Program-made: the position numbers and the translations under genes
Shown: in pieces, positions 43,403 to 53,826 of the stretch
Numbering within the stretch: the stretch's first letter is position 1
Layout: each line of letters begins with the position of its first letter
Source: Kordia algicida OT-1
Lineage (GTDB): Bacteria > Bacteroidota > Bacteroidia > Flavobacteriales > Flavobacteriaceae
Assembly: GCF_000154725.1 (NCBI RefSeq)
Contig: NZ_DS544873.1
Span: 2,741,397-2,805,396, forward strand
Length of the DNA: 64,000 nucleotides
Direction: 5' to 3'
Notes under the pieces: model-generated
Database searches by the model: none
What the model saw: only the letters and a program-made list of their open reading frames with translations
Told to the model about the DNA's origin: nothing

Positions 43403-44761
43403 TTATTCTGCGTTATCTAAAAAATCTTTCAACTTATCGGCCCATTTTTCAAAGATCGACTTGCGTTCTTTTTTGGGTTCCGATTGTATTGGAGCACTGG
43501 TATTGGTATGTTCTTCGTTAGCATCAATAGACGCAGTTTCTGCATCTGAAATTGTTTCTGTAGGTTGTTCCACAATTTCTTCTTCAATGGTAACTTTTGA
43601 TTGGTTTTCTATTGCATTCATTACCAAGCCGACAGCCGTTGCGTATAATGGACTCGCCATTTCTGCATCTGAATCGCCTGCCAAATGTTCGTTAGGATAA
43701 CCAATTCGGGTATCCATTCCGGTAATGTATTCTACTAATTGCTTTAAGTGATTTAGCTGACTTCCGCCACCTGTAAGTACAATTCCTGCAATTAGTTTTT
43801 TCTTTTGTTCTTCATGTCCGTAATTCTTAATTTCTAAGTAGGCTTGTTCTATGATTTCCACCACACGAGCATGAATGATTTTAGAGAGATTTTTCAGGGT
43901 AATCTCTTTGGGTTCTCTACCACGCAATCCAGGAATTGAGACGATTTCGTTGTCTTTGTTTTCGCCTGGCCAAGCTGATCCAAATTTTATTTTGAGTAAT
44001 TCTGCTTGTTTTTCAATGATAGAACAACCTTCTTTAATGTCTTCCGTAATTACGTTTCCACCAAATGGAATAACTGCCGTATGGCGAATGATTCCGTCTT
44101 TAAAAATTGCCAAGTCTGTTGTTCCGCCTCCAATATCAATCAACGCAACTCCTGCTTCTTTTTCTTCCTGACTTAGTACAGCATTGGCAGAAGCTAAAGG
44201 TTCTAGTGTGATTCCTGCCAAGTCTAAACCTGAACTTTTTACGCAACGACCAATGTTTCTTATGGAAGACACTTGACCAACTACGACATGAAAATTGGCT
44301 TCTAAGCGTCCGCCATACATTCCGATAGGTTCTTTTATTTCAGCTTGCCCATCTACTTTGTATTCTTGCGGAAGCACATGAATGATTTCTTCTCCGGGAA
44401 GCATCACCAATTTGTAAACTTGGTTAATTAACAAGTCAATATCCTCATCATCAATTACTTCGTCAGCATTGCTTCTGGTAATGTAATCGCTGTGTTGCAA
44501 GCTACGAATGTGCTGTCCTGCAATTCCAACAACAACTTCCGTAATTTTTAAATCAGAGACACTTTCGGCTTCTTGAACGGCTTGTTGTATCGATTGTATC
44601 GTTTGGGTAATATTGTTTACGACACCTCGATGCACGCCAAGACTCTTAGATTTTCCAACTCCAAGAATTTCAACTTTACCGTATTCATTTTTTCGCCCAA
44701 TCATTGCCACGATTTTCGTGGTTCCTATGTCTAATCCTACTGCGATGTTATTGTTTTCCAT
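43403..44761 (-). CDS. ftsA: Cell division protein FtsA
   Basis: 452 residues, actin-like ATPase that anchors FtsZ to the membrane. The start VGLDIGTTKIVAMIGRKNEYG is phosphate-1, VALIDIGGGTTDLAIFKDG phosphate-2, and IVLTGGGSQLNHLKQLVEYI the adenosine motif. The C-terminus has an acidic linker and an amphipathic helix FEKWADKLKDFLDNAE, the membrane-targeting sequence. It lies 3 bp after ftsQ and 19 bp before ftsZ, so the three are in one operon. Confidence 0.95.
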   Translation of the reverse strand: MENNNIAVGLDIGTTKIVAMIGRKNEYGKVEILGVGKSKSLGVHRGVVNNITQTIQSIQQAVQEAESVSDLKITEVVVGIAGQHIRSLQHSDYITRSNADEVIDDEDIDLLINQVYKLVMLPGEEIIHVLPQEYKVDGQAEIKEPIGMYGGRLEANFHVVVGQVSSIRNIGRCVKSSGLDLAGITLEPLASANAVLSQEEKEAGVALIDIGGGTTDLAIFKDGIIRHTAVIPFGGNVITEDIKEGCSIIEKQAELLKIKFGSAWPGENKDNEIVSIPGLRGREPKEITLKNLSKIIHARVVEIIEQAYLEIKNYGHEEQKKKLIAGIVLTGGGSQLNHLKQLVEYITGMDTRIGYPNEHLAGDSDAEMASPLYATAVGLVMNAIENQSKVTIEEEIVEQPTETISDAETASIDANEEHTNTSAPIQSEPKKERKSIFEKWADKLKDFLDNAE

Positions 44762-44764
44762 GAC

Positions 44765-45484
44765 TTATTTTTTGGTGCACACTACTTGATTGGTAAATTT
44801 TAAATCAACTTTCGTATAATCATTCAACGTTTTATCTTTTGTTGCTTTTTTGTAAAACGCTTTCAAATTATTCACCTTCTTCTCTATATTTTCAATATTG
44901 CCAAATAGCACCACAAAATCATTCGTTCTTAATTTTAGATTGAATGTGTTTGTTTCTGTTTGCACTATGGTAATGACGTTCTTTTTTAGAAACTCATCTT
45001 CGGCGATGTATTTTGCCAATACATATATATTTTTAAGCGCTGTTTTCACTACTTTACCTTCCACAAGTGGAACGCGCGCAGCCGAAACTGTAGACAAAGG
45101 CATCGCCTTCCCTTCAGAATCGATATAATAAGCGTCTTTTTTTGCGACACGTGCTATGGGTGTTCGCTCTTTAACTTTTGCACCAAGAGTCCCATTTACA
45201 GACAGATACACTTCTGCTTCTTGAATCATTTCGTTCGCGCGTAAACGTTCCTCTAGAACATCCAAATCTAACTGATCTTTTCGTATGTTCGTAACACTAT
45301 CGTTATTTTGTATTAACAATTTATTAACCATCGTTCGCGTAATGAAATTTTGTCCGCCATCTACAAATTTTATCACTGGCTTTTCAATAATACGCGTTGC
45401 GTTTCTATTCGCCGAAAAGGCATATAGAAAGATTAATATTGCGACAATTGCAATTCCTTTTATGAGATTCCAATTAATGTTCAA
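44765..45484 (-). CDS. ftsQ: Cell division protein FtsQ
   Basis: 239 residues. One membrane helix near the N-terminus (GIAIVAILIFLYAFSANR, about 10-27) is followed by a POTRA-like domain (EKPVIKFVDGGQNFITRTMVNKLL) and a beta domain (AYYIDSEGKAMPLSTVSAAR), as in FtsQ/DivIB. It bridges FtsB/FtsL and the cytoplasmic division proteins. The start overlaps the 3' end of murC by 11 bases, so the two are coupled. Confidence 0.9.
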   Translation of the reverse strand: MNINWNLIKGIAIVAILIFLYAFSANRNATRIIEKPVIKFVDGGQNFITRTMVNKLLIQNNDSVTNIRKDQLDLDVLEERLRANEMIQEAEVYLSVNGTLGAKVKERTPIARVAKKDAYYIDSEGKAMPLSTVSAARVPLVEGKVVKTALKNIYVLAKYIAEDEFLKKNVITIVQTETNTFNLKLRTNDFVVLFGNIENIEKKVNNLKAFYKKATKDKTLNDYTKVDLKFTNQVVCTKK

Positions 45485-46826
45485 CTGCTAATTTATTTTT
45501 TATTTTTTCTACTTCTGCTCCTATATCTCCAGCGCCAACCGTTAGTAAAATATCCGTTTGTACTGTGGTGACGTGATTGACTAAGTTTTCTTTTGCTATT
45601 AACTGTTTTTGATCGTTTTTTATTTTATTTAATAACCAACTTGAGGTAACTCCTTCAATTGGTTTTTCCCTTGCGGGATAAATCTCTAAGAGAATAATTT
45701 CATCAAATTGCGCTAGACTTTCCGCAAATTCATCTGCAAAATCTCTGGTTCTACTGAATAAATGCGGTTGAAATATTGCTGTTACTTTTTTCTCTGGATA
45801 CATTTCGCGAACCGCCTGATGCAACGCGTTTATTTCCGTTGGATGATGTGCATAATCATCAATAAACACAAAATCTGTCTTCTTTATTTGATAAGAAAAT
45901 CGACGCTTTACTCCTGCAAATGTTCCCAAAGCTTTGGCGAGGCGGTCGGTTGGGGTTCCTATGATATCCGCCATCGCGAAAGCTACTAGACCGTTTAACA
46001 AGTTGTGTCGTCCGGGAATGTAAAATTGTACGTCTTCAATGATTTTTGATGGTGTTACAATTTCAAATACATACGCACCATGTTTAATGCGTATATTTTT
46101 TATATGATAGTCAGATGTTTCTTGGAATCCGTAGGTGATTCCATCCAACTGAATGTCTTCTTGCACAAATAATTTTCCGTTCGGCTTGATGCATTTGGTA
46201 AATTCGATAAACGAGTCTTGCAATGCTTCTTTTTCTCCATAGATGTCCAAGTGATCCGCATCTACGGAAGTGATACAAGCAATATCTGGCGAAAGCTGTA
46301 AAAACGATCGGTCGAACTCATCTGCTTCAACAACTGTGATTTCATTTCCTTTTAGAATTAAATTCGAGTTGTAATTTTCTGCAATTCCACCTAAAAAAGC
46401 AGTTACATTTATGCCCGATTCCGCTAACAAATGTCCTAGAATGCTAGATGTTGTCGTTTTTCCGTGTGTTCCTGCAACGCCCAAACAAAACGTGTCTTTT
46501 GTAATGAGCCCTAAAACTTCTGCACGTTTGTAGATATTGAAATCGTTTTCACGGAAATATGTGAGTTGCGCATGCGAGTTTGGAATTGCTGGCGTATAAA
46601 TGATGATTGTTTGTTCTTTGTTTAAATATTCTAAAGAAATCTCAGCAATATTATCGTTGGTAGACACCTGAATTCCGAGTGCTTCCAAAGCATTGGTTAT
46701 TTCAGTTTTTGTTTTATCGTAACCAGCCACATGTTTACCTTCAAATTTGAAATAGCGCGCCAATGCAGACATGCCGATTCCGCCAATGCCTACAAAATAA
46801 ACGTTATGTATGTTTTTTAGGTTCAC
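45474..46826 (-). CDS. murC: UDP-N-acetylmuramate--L-alanine ligase MurC
   Basis: 450 residues. The Rossmann-like start IHNVYFVGIGGIGMSALARYF and the ATP loop LGVAGTHGKTTTSSIL (115-130) are classical MurC; later blocks are VVEADEFDRSFLQLSPD and FIDDYAHHPTEINAL. It adds the first amino acid to UDP-MurNAc. It lies 5 bp downstream of murG and overlaps ftsQ by 11 bp. The Mpl protein at 14892 is a relative with a different role. Confidence 0.95.
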   Translation of the reverse strand: MNLKNIHNVYFVGIGGIGMSALARYFKFEGKHVAGYDKTKTEITNALEALGIQVSTNDNIAEISLEYLNKEQTIIIYTPAIPNSHAQLTYFRENDFNIYKRAEVLGLITKDTFCLGVAGTHGKTTTSSILGHLLAESGINVTAFLGGIAENYNSNLILKGNEITVVEADEFDRSFLQLSPDIACITSVDADHLDIYGEKEALQDSFIEFTKCIKPNGKLFVQEDIQLDGITYGFQETSDYHIKNIRIKHGAYVFEIVTPSKIIEDVQFYIPGRHNLLNGLVAFAMADIIGTPTDRLAKALGTFAGVKRRFSYQIKKTDFVFIDDYAHHPTEINALHQAVREMYPEKKVTAIFQPHLFSRTRDFADEFAESLAQFDEIILLEIYPAREKPIEGVTSSWLLNKIKNDQKQLIAKENLVNHVTTVQTDILLTVGAGDIGAEVEKIKNKLAVEH

Positions 46827-46831
46827 TATTT

Positions 46832-47932
46832 CTATTGATTCAATAATTTTTCTACTTCATCTACAATTCTTGATGTCGCGTCTGGCAATGCTAGTTTTTT
46901 GATTGCTTCTCCGAAATCAGCTTGCATTTTTTCAGATTTGATGAGTTCTTCAAAACAGATTTTAAACTCTACATCTAAGTCTTTTTCTCGAATGAGAATT
47001 GCTGCTTTTTGTTCCGTGATCGCCAATGCATTTTTGGTTTGATGATCTTCCGCTACGTTTGGCGAAGGAATGAATATGACAGGTTTTCCCACTATACATA
47101 ATTCTGATACTGAACTCGCGCCAGCTCTCGAAATGATAACATCTGCAGCAGCGTACGCCAAGTCCATTTTGTTTACAAATTGACGTATTTGCACATGTTC
47201 CAAAGCGTCATAACCTTTGTATTGTTCGTAATAGAATTTTCCGCATTGCCAAATGACTTGCACGTTTTGATCTTTAAAGAAATCCAATTCCTTTTCTATG
47301 AGTTGATTGATTCTTCTTGCACCCAAACTTCCACCAATGATTAAGACTGTTTTTTTGTCTTCTTCTAGTTGAAAGAACGTTTTTGCTTCAGCTCTTTTAC
47401 TTTTTATTTCTAATAAATCTTGTCGTACAGGATTTCCTGTTTTGATGATTTTTCCTTTTGGGAAGAATCGCTCCATATGGTCATATGCGACACATATTTT
47501 TTGCACTTGTTTTCCAAGTATTTTATTGGTGATTCCTGCGTATGAATTCTGCTCTTGAATTAACGCTGGTATTTTTTTTCCAGAAGCAACTCGCAATAAA
47601 GGTCCGCTAGCATATCCGCCAGTTCCAATGACTACATCTGGTTTGAATTTTTTAATGATTTTGCGTGATTTTATGATACTACTGATAACTTTGAATGGAA
47701 ACATTAAGTTTTTCAGTGTTAGTTTTCGCTGTAATCCCGCAATCCATAATCCTTCTATTTTGTAACCTGCTTGTGGTACTTTTTCCATTTCCATGCGATC
47801 TTCTGCACCTACAAATAGAAATTCGGATGTTGGATATCGTCTTTTTAGTTCGTTCGCAATCGCAATCGCAGGATAGATATGTCCTCCTGTTCCGCCTCCT
47901 GAGAGTATGATTTTGAATGATTGACTTTTCAT
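46832..47932 (-). CDS. murG: UDP-GlcNAc--lipid I GlcNAc transferase MurG
   Basis: 366 residues. The GT28 start [21 protein letters not shown] (GGTGGH loop) and the block [17 protein letters not shown] are conserved; the C-terminal domain carries [16 protein letters not shown] and [14 protein letters not shown] (UDP-GlcNAc binding). MurG makes lipid II at the inner membrane. The spacer of 245 bp to ftsW is filled with short repeats, so it may have its own promoter. Confidence 0.95.
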   Translation of the reverse strand: MKSQSFKIILSGGGTGGHIYPAIAIANELKRRYPTSEFLFVGAEDRMEMEKVPQAGYKIEGLWIAGLQRKLTLKNLMFPFKVISSIIKSRKIIKKFKPDVVIGTGGYASGPLLRVASGKKIPALIQEQNSYAGITNKILGKQVQKICVAYDHMERFFPKGKIIKTGNPVRQDLLEIKSKRAEAKTFFQLEEDKKTVLIIGGSLGARRINQLIEKELDFFKDQNVQVIWQCGKFYYEQYKGYDALEHVQIRQFVNKMDLAYAAADVIISRAGASSVSELCIVGKPVIFIPSPNVAEDHQTKNALAITEQKAAILIREKDLDVEFKICFEELIKSEKMQADFGEAIKKLALPDATSRIVDEVEKLLNQ

Positions 47933-48177
47933 TTTTGATTTACGATTTTTGATTTACGATTTGTGACTTTTTGCTATCTTTTTTTTAGTCCTATTTTATT
48001 TTTTCTTTATTATCTACTTCGCGTTTTGAATTATTATTTACGACTTTTCATTTTTGATTTTTGTTCTTCGTTTTTGTTGATTCGTCATGCTGAACTCGAT
48101 TCAGCATTTCGTTATTTATAGTAATATGCTTTTTGAATACTCTCAATACTAACATCTAAATACTCAATACTTATTTA
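47933..48177. repeat. Low-complexity spacer with short repeats and a small inverted repeat
   Basis: Near 47934-47965 the phrase TTTTTGATTTACGA repeats about twice. ATGCTGAA-CTCGA-TTCAGCAT (48087-48107) is an 8-bp perfect stem, the recurrent 'catgctgaa' element of many bacteria. The spacer lies between ftsW and murG. Confidence 0.6.
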
Positions 48178-49371
48178 TCAAATGGCTTCACTTAAAACCG
48201 CCAACGGATTTTCATCTTTTTCTTGCTGTTCTATGATTTCTTCTCGTTTTTTACTCACACTCAACACAACTCCAACTGCCAAACACGTCATCCAAATAGA
48301 TGTTCCTCCACTACTGATTAATGGCAATGTTTGTCCTGTAACTGGGAATAATTCTACCGCAACTGCCATATTGATTAATGCCTGAAATACGATTGGTAAT
48401 CCGACGCCAATAGCGAGTAGTTTTCCAAAGATCGTATCTGCCTTGTGCGCAACTATGACAATTCGGAATAGCAAGAGTAAATACAGAAATAGCAACGATA
48501 ATGCACCTACTAAACCGTATTCTTCTACGATGATTGCATAAATAAAGTCTGATGAACTTTGTGGCAATAGGTTTTTCATTACGCTTTTTCCTGCGCCAAC
48601 ACCGACAACTCCACCACTGGCAATGGCAATTTTAGCACGTTCCGATTGATCGTATGCTTCTGTCTTTTTATTACTTGCAAAGTTTTCTATTCGTTTTACC
48701 CATGTATCCACTCGGTTTGAAAATGCATTCGGAAATGCTTTTGCTGTCAAAATGAACATTGTTAAGCTTAAGATTCCTACTGTAATGATTCCTAAGAGAT
48801 ATTTCCAAGGATAACCTCCTAAGAAACACAACATTAATACCATTGAAAAGATGATTGCTGTGGTGGAAAAGTTTGCAGGTAATATGAGTCCGACCACTAG
48901 AAACACAGGAATCCACAACGGAACTATGGTTTCTTTGAACGTGACTGTTTTTTCTTTGATTCGCGAAAGATATCTTGCTACATAAATCATCAATACTACA
49001 CTTGCCAATGTGGATGTTTGAAAGCGCAATCCGACAAACGGAATTCGCATCCAACGACTTGCATTTGCTCCTCCAATCGTTGTTCCTTGCGCTAGCGTGT
49101 ACACTAGAAAGAGCAATACAATAGGCAACATGATAATTGACAACCCTCTGAAATAATGATACGGCATTTTGTGTACACCGTAAATGATTGCAAATCCTAA
49201 GAAAAGATGCGACGCATGCTTGATTAAGAATTTTAACGTATTTCCATCTCCGTACAGGTACGCCAAGTTACTACTTGCGCTGTATACAGGTAAAAACGAG
49301 AATAGCGCTAGCAAGGCAACTACTGCCCAAAGTGCTCGATCTCCTTTTATGTTTTTAAAGATGGTGTTCAT
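48178..49371 (-). CDS. ftsW: Peptidoglycan glycosyltransferase FtsW (SEDS family)
   Basis: 397 residues with about ten membrane helices. The SEDS signatures are clear: GANASRWMRIPFVGLRFQTS, the loop with KKTEAYDQSERAKIAIASGG, VGVGAGKSVMKNLLPQSSSDFIYAIIVEEYGLVGAL and the LFPVTGQTLPLISSGGTSIW block with the family Asp/Glu set. FtsW polymerises septal murein with the FtsI transpeptidase. It is divided from murD by a 275-bp spacer that holds the TTATTCG array. Confidence 0.93.
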   Translation of the reverse strand: MNTIFKNIKGDRALWAVVALLALFSFLPVYSASSNLAYLYGDGNTLKFLIKHASHLFLGFAIIYGVHKMPYHYFRGLSIIMLPIVLLFLVYTLAQGTTIGGANASRWMRIPFVGLRFQTSTLASVVLMIYVARYLSRIKEKTVTFKETIVPLWIPVFLVVGLILPANFSTTAIIFSMVLMLCFLGGYPWKYLLGIITVGILSLTMFILTAKAFPNAFSNRVDTWVKRIENFASNKKTEAYDQSERAKIAIASGGVVGVGAGKSVMKNLLPQSSSDFIYAIIVEEYGLVGALSLLFLYLLLLFRIVIVAHKADTIFGKLLAIGVGLPIVFQALINMAVAVELFPVTGQTLPLISSGGTSIWMTCLAVGVVLSVSKKREEIIEQQEKDENPLAVLSEAI

Positions 49372-49416
49372 TTACTTGGTGTTTGATGTTTCATCTCGAC
49401 TCCGCTCGATGCGACA

Positions 49417-49508
49417 GTTATTCGTTATTCGTTATTCGTTATTCGTTATTCGTTATTCGTTATTCGTTATTCGTTATTCGTTATTCGTTATTCGTTATTC
49501 GTTATTCG
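49417..49508. repeat. Heptamer tandem array (GTTATTC)13
   Basis: About thirteen uninterrupted copies of the 7-bp unit GTTATTC in the spacer between ftsW and murD (lines 49417-49508). The rest of the spacer (49372-49646) is AT-rich and without ORFs. The number of copies probably varies between strains. Confidence 0.9.
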
Positions 49509-49646
49509 TAAAATGCTTACACTGATTTTTAAATCAAAACGTAAACTCATAAACTTTTCAACTTTTTAAACTTTATGTCTCGTTGTTCGGTGTTTGAAAA
49601 AACTTTTACATTTAAAATTTTACATTTAGCATTTATAATTTCAACA

Positions 49647-50987
49647 TTATAAACTTCTTACAGCTGCTTTGAATTGCTTTCCTCTTTCTTCATAGTTGTC
49701 AAATAAATCAAAACTTGCACAGGCTGGCGATAATAATACGTTATCTCCTTTTTCCGCGATTTTGTGTGCAATTTTTACAGCTTCCTCCATCGAAGTTGTT
49801 TCTACCATTAAATCTGCAACTCTACCAAATGATTCAATGATTTTTGAGTTATCAACTCCTAAACAGATGATTGCTTTTACTTTTTCGTGTACTAATGGCA
49901 ATAGGTCTGAGTAATCGTTTCCTTTGTCTACTCCTCCAACAATCCAAACTGTTTGCGTTGTCATACTTTCTAATGCGTAGTATGTTGCGTTGATGTTTGT
50001 TGCTTTTGAATCATTGATGTATTGCACATTTTGGATTTTCAGTACTTTTTCCAAACGATGCTCTACACCTTGAAACCCTGACATACTTTCACGTATGGTT
50101 TGTTTTCTTATGTTCAATAGTTGTGCTACTGCAGAAGCTGCCATTGCATTTTTTACGTTGTGTTTACCTTCTAGTGCTAGCGAGTCCGTCGGCATAGTTA
50201 TTGTCTTATTTTGTATCGTTAGTATTATATTTTCGTTTTCTAGGTATGCGCCATTCTCAAGTTTATTTTTGAGTGAGAATGGTATTAATGTTGATTTTAC
50301 AGGATGTTTTTTCATCCAATTTGTGACAACTTCATCATCTGCATCGTAGATGAGATAATCGTCTTTTGTTTGATTCATCGCGATTCGAAATTTTGATGCG
50401 ATGTAATTTTCAAATTTGTAATCGTATCGATCTAAATGATCGGGCGTAATGTTTGTAATGATGGCGATGCGTGGCTTGAAATCAATGATTCCATCTAATT
50501 GAAAACTGCTTAATTCCAACACATATGTATCATACGATTGCTCCGCAACTTGCTTTGCAAAACTGTCTCCCATATTTCCTGCAACACCTACATTTAGCTC
50601 GCCCTCTTTCAATACATGATGCGTTAACATCGTTGTGGTTGTTTTTCCATTACTTCCTGTGATTCCGACAATCATTGCATCTGTGAATTGCACTGCAAAT
50701 TCTATTTCAGAAATGACTAAGATTCCTTTTTCTCGCAATTGCTTAACTAACGGAATCGTATCTGGAATTCCAGGACTTTTCATCACAATATTTGCATTGA
50801 AAATGTCAGCTTCCGTATGTTGCTTTTCTTCCCAATGTATTTCAAACTGATTCAGAACGTTTTTGTAGTGCTGTTTGATAGCTCCTTTGTCAGAAACAAA
50901 TACTTCATAGCCTTTTTGCTTTCCCAGGATGGCAGTTCCTACACCACTTTCTCCGCCTCCTAATATGACTAATCGTTGTTTTGACAC
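49647..50987 (-). CDS. murD: UDP-N-acetylmuramoylalanine--D-glutamate ligase MurD
   Basis: 446 residues. The Mur ligase pattern is clear: start LVILGGGESGVGTAILGKQKG, ATP loop IVGITGSNGKTTTTMLTHHV (near 105-120), the ITNITPDHLDRYDYKFENY block, and NDSKATNINATYYALES. It adds D-Glu to UDP-MurNAc-L-Ala. It is 109 bp downstream of mraY and is followed by a 275-bp repeat-filled spacer before ftsW. Confidence 0.95.
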   Translation of the reverse strand: MSKQRLVILGGGESGVGTAILGKQKGYEVFVSDKGAIKQHYKNVLNQFEIHWEEKQHTEADIFNANIVMKSPGIPDTIPLVKQLREKGILVISEIEFAVQFTDAMIVGITGSNGKTTTTMLTHHVLKEGELNVGVAGNMGDSFAKQVAEQSYDTYVLELSSFQLDGIIDFKPRIAIITNITPDHLDRYDYKFENYIASKFRIAMNQTKDDYLIYDADDEVVTNWMKKHPVKSTLIPFSLKNKLENGAYLENENIILTIQNKTITMPTDSLALEGKHNVKNAMAASAVAQLLNIRKQTIRESMSGFQGVEHRLEKVLKIQNVQYINDSKATNINATYYALESMTTQTVWIVGGVDKGNDYSDLLPLVHEKVKAIICLGVDNSKIIESFGRVADLMVETTSMEEAVKIAHKIAEKGDNVLLSPACASFDLFDNYEERGKQFKAAVRSL

Positions 50988-51096
50988 TATTCTTTTATGC
51001 TTTTAGCTACTGGCTTTTGGCTGTTAGCTTTTTATTGATTTGTTTTTCTGTTTATTCGTTTTTTGTCTATAAATCTAATGATCTAAACTATCTAAC

Positions 51097-52329
51097 TTAT
51101 CTCAGCTTTAGGGTTACAATCGTAAGAATTGCTAGTAGGATTCCAACAATCCAAAATCGAGTAACAATTTTACTTTCGTGATACCCTAGTTTTTGATAAT
51201 GATGATGTAATGGCGACATTTTGAATATTCTTCTTCCTTCTCCAAATTTCTTTCGGGTGTATTTGAAGTAACTTACTTGCATGACTACCGATAGATTTTC
51301 CGCTAAGAAAATTCCACAAAGAATTGGAATCAACCATTCTTTACGAATTGCAATTGCAATTACTGCAATGATTCCACCAATCGTTAAACTTCCTGTGTCA
51401 CCCATAAATACTTGCGCAGGATAGGTGTTGTACCACAAAAATCCGATGAGCGCACCAACAAAAGCCGCTATGTAAATCGTGATTTCTCCTGCTCTTGGTA
51501 TGTACATGACGTTGAGATATTCTGAAAAGATTAGGTTTCCAGAAATCCATGCAAAAATCCCCAATGTTAGTACAATGATGGCGGAAGTTCCTGCGGCGAG
51601 TCCGTCAATTCCATCCGTTAAATTTGCTCCATTAGAAACTGCTGTGATAATGAATATGACAATCGGAATGAATATAATCCACGCATATTTTGCGTATTCA
51701 GGATTGATCCAAGTGATGAGTTTTGCATAATCGATTTCGTTGTCTTTTACGAACGGAATCGTCGTTTTCATCGAACGTTTTTCTTCTCCAAATTTCTTTG
51801 TTGGCGTATTATTAACAACCAATTCCTGTTGTTGTTTTACAGGTAATTCTTCACGAATGGTTACGTCTTGATGAAAAAACAACGTTGCTCCCACAATAAT
51901 TCCGAGTCCAACTTGCCCTAATACCTTGAATTTCCCTTTGAGTCCGTCTTTATCGTTTTTGAATTTCTTGATATAATCATCTACAAAACCTATAATTCCC
52001 ATCCAAATCGTCGTCACTAAAAGCAGAATGATGTAAATGTTTTCAAGTTTTGCAAATAGTAAAACAGGCACTAAGGTTGCTAAAATGATGATAACGCCTC
52101 CCATTGTTGGCGTTCCTGCTTTTTCTTTTTGCCCTTCTAAACCTAAGTCACGTACTGTTTCACCAATTTGTTTGGTGCGTAAATACGCGATGATTCTTTT
52201 TCCATAAATGGTAGAGATCAACAACGAAAGAATTACCGCCATAGCCGCCCTAAAACTCAGATAACTGAATAAGGAAGCTCCTGGAAACTGATATTGTTTT
52301 TCGAGATATTCAAATAAGTAGTATAACAT
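51097..52329 (-). CDS. mraY: Phospho-N-acetylmuramoyl-pentapeptide-transferase MraY
   Basis: 410 residues, about 50 longer than E. coli MraY. It has about ten membrane helices and the conserved [32 protein letters not shown] (Asp pair), [19 protein letters not shown] and [11 protein letters not shown] blocks. MraY makes lipid I from UDP-MurNAc-pentapeptide. The extra length is a hydrophilic insertion around residues 165-220 ([16 protein letters not shown]), which is common in Bacteroidota. It is 33 bp downstream of murE. Confidence 0.95.
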   Translation of the reverse strand: MLYYLFEYLEKQYQFPGASLFSYLSFRAAMAVILSLLISTIYGKRIIAYLRTKQIGETVRDLGLEGQKEKAGTPTMGGVIIILATLVPVLLFAKLENIYIILLLVTTIWMGIIGFVDDYIKKFKNDKDGLKGKFKVLGQVGLGIIVGATLFFHQDVTIREELPVKQQQELVVNNTPTKKFGEEKRSMKTTIPFVKDNEIDYAKLITWINPEYAKYAWIIFIPIVIFIITAVSNGANLTDGIDGLAAGTSAIIVLTLGIFAWISGNLIFSEYLNVMYIPRAGEITIYIAAFVGALIGFLWYNTYPAQVFMGDTGSLTIGGIIAVIAIAIRKEWLIPILCGIFLAENLSVVMQVSYFKYTRKKFGEGRRIFKMSPLHHHYQKLGYHESKIVTRFWIVGILLAILTIVTLKLR

Positions 52330-52362
52330 ATTTTTTTATTGTTGCGCTCTTTTTAAAATTGA

Positions 52363-53826
52363 CTATTCGTTAAGATTGTCTAAGATTTCCTTTGCAATTT
52401 TGTAATCGTCAAAGTCACTTCGTTTTCCATTGATTTCTTGGTAGGTTTCATGTCCTTTTCCTGCAATGAGAATGATGTCATTTTCATTTGCCATTTGACA
52501 TGCTGTTTTTATAGCTTGTTTTCTATCGGTAATAGAAAGTGTTTTTTTATAGTTTTGTGGTTCAACGCCTTTTTCAATAGCTTCAATGATAGTCATCGGA
52601 TCTTCGCTACGCGGATTGTCAGATGTAAATATTGCTTTTGTACTCAGTGTTGATGCGATGTTGCCCATTTTTGGACGTTTTGTGGTATCACGATCGCCAC
52701 CACAACCCACAACCGTAATGAGTTGCTCATTTCCTGTGCGAATGTTATTGATGGTTTCTAGCACATTTTTTAATGCATCAGGCGTATGCGCATAATCCAC
52801 AATGGTGGTAATTTTGTTTTTTGAGATGAAATATTCAAAGCGACCACTCACACTTTCAAGTTCACTGATGAGTCGCAAGATTTCAATTTCTTCCAAGCCT
52901 AATAATTCCGCTGTAGCGTAAATAGACAGTAAGTTGTACGCGTTAAAACTTCCAATGAGCTTCGTCCAAACTTCGTTGTCGTTTATTTTTAAGAGCAATC
53001 CTGCCAATCTGTTTTCCAAGATTTGCGCACGATAGTCTGCATACGTTTTTAGCGCGTAGGTATATTTTTTGGCTTTGGTATTTTGCATCATTACCAAGCC
53101 GTTTTTGTCGTCAATGTTTACGAGACAGAAGGCTTCTTTTGGCAATTCGTCAAAGAATTTCTTTTTGACATCTCTGTATTCCGCAAATGTATCGTGATAG
53201 TCTAAGTGATCGTGTGATAGATTCGTAAAGATTCCACCTTGAAACACCAAACCTGCGGTTCTTTTTTGATGAATTCCGTGTGAAGAAACTTCCATGAAAC
53301 AGTATTCGACACCTTCATGATTCATTTTTTGCAAATAGCTGTTGATTGTGAGTGAATCTGGTGTTGTATGTGTCGCTTTGTATTCTTTGTCGTCTACTAA
53401 AATTTTTACCGTAGATAGCAAACCTACTTTGTAACCTGCTTTTTTAAATAGTTGATATAATAAGGTTGCAATAGTCGTTTTCCCATTAGTTCCTGTAACT
53501 CCGATTAGCTTTAAGTTTTCAGAAGGATTTCCGTAATAGTTTGATGCCATTACTGCCAACGCGCTACTTCCGTTATCAACTTGCACGTAGGTGATTCCGT
53601 TGATAATGTTTTTCGGAATTTCTTCACAGATTACCGCGATTGCTCCTGCTTTGATAGCTTTTTCAATGTAACTATGTCCATCAACTTCATATCCTTTTAT
53701 GGCGATAAATACATCGTTTAATTGCACTTTTCGCGAATCAAAGACAAGTTCGCGCACCGCGATAGTTGTATCGCCTGTAACCGCCTCAATGTGAACTTTA
53801 TATAGTATGTCTTTTAGTGTTTTCAC
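52363..53826 (-). CDS. murE: UDP-MurNAc-tripeptide synthetase MurE
   Basis: 487 residues. The P-loop LIGVTGTNGKTTIATLLYQL (near 107-120) and the carbamylated-Lys region are clear; the DNPRSEDP motif (SDNPRSEDPMTIIEAI) indicates that it adds meso-diaminopimelate rather than lysine. Its start overlaps the stop of ftsI by four bases (ATGA). With ftsI and mraY it is in the core of the operon. Confidence 0.95.
   Translation of the reverse strand: MKTLKDILYKVHIEAVTGDTTIAVRELVFDSRKVQLNDVFIAIKGYEVDGHSYIEKAIKAGAIAVICEEIPKNIINGITYVQVDNGSSALAVMASNYYGNPSENLKLIGVTGTNGKTTIATLLYQLFKKAGYKVGLLSTVKILVDDKEYKATHTTPDSLTINSYLQKMNHEGVEYCFMEVSSHGIHQKRTAGLVFQGGIFTNLSHDHLDYHDTFAEYRDVKKKFFDELPKEAFCLVNIDDKNGLVMMQNTKAKKYTYALKTYADYRAQILENRLAGLLLKINDNEVWTKLIGSFNAYNLLSIYATAELLGLEEIEILRLISELESVSGRFEYFISKNKITTIVDYAHTPDALKNVLETINNIRTGNEQLITVVGCGGDRDTTKRPKMGNIASTLSTKAIFTSDNPRSEDPMTIIEAIEKGVEPQNYKKTLSITDRKQAIKTACQMANENDIILIAGKGHETYQEINGKRSDFDDYKIAKEILDNLNE

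Noticed and set aside
43875-44171. 98-codon ORF antisense to ftsA
   Set aside because: It lies opposite the FtsA ATP-binding region and shows no independent protein pattern.
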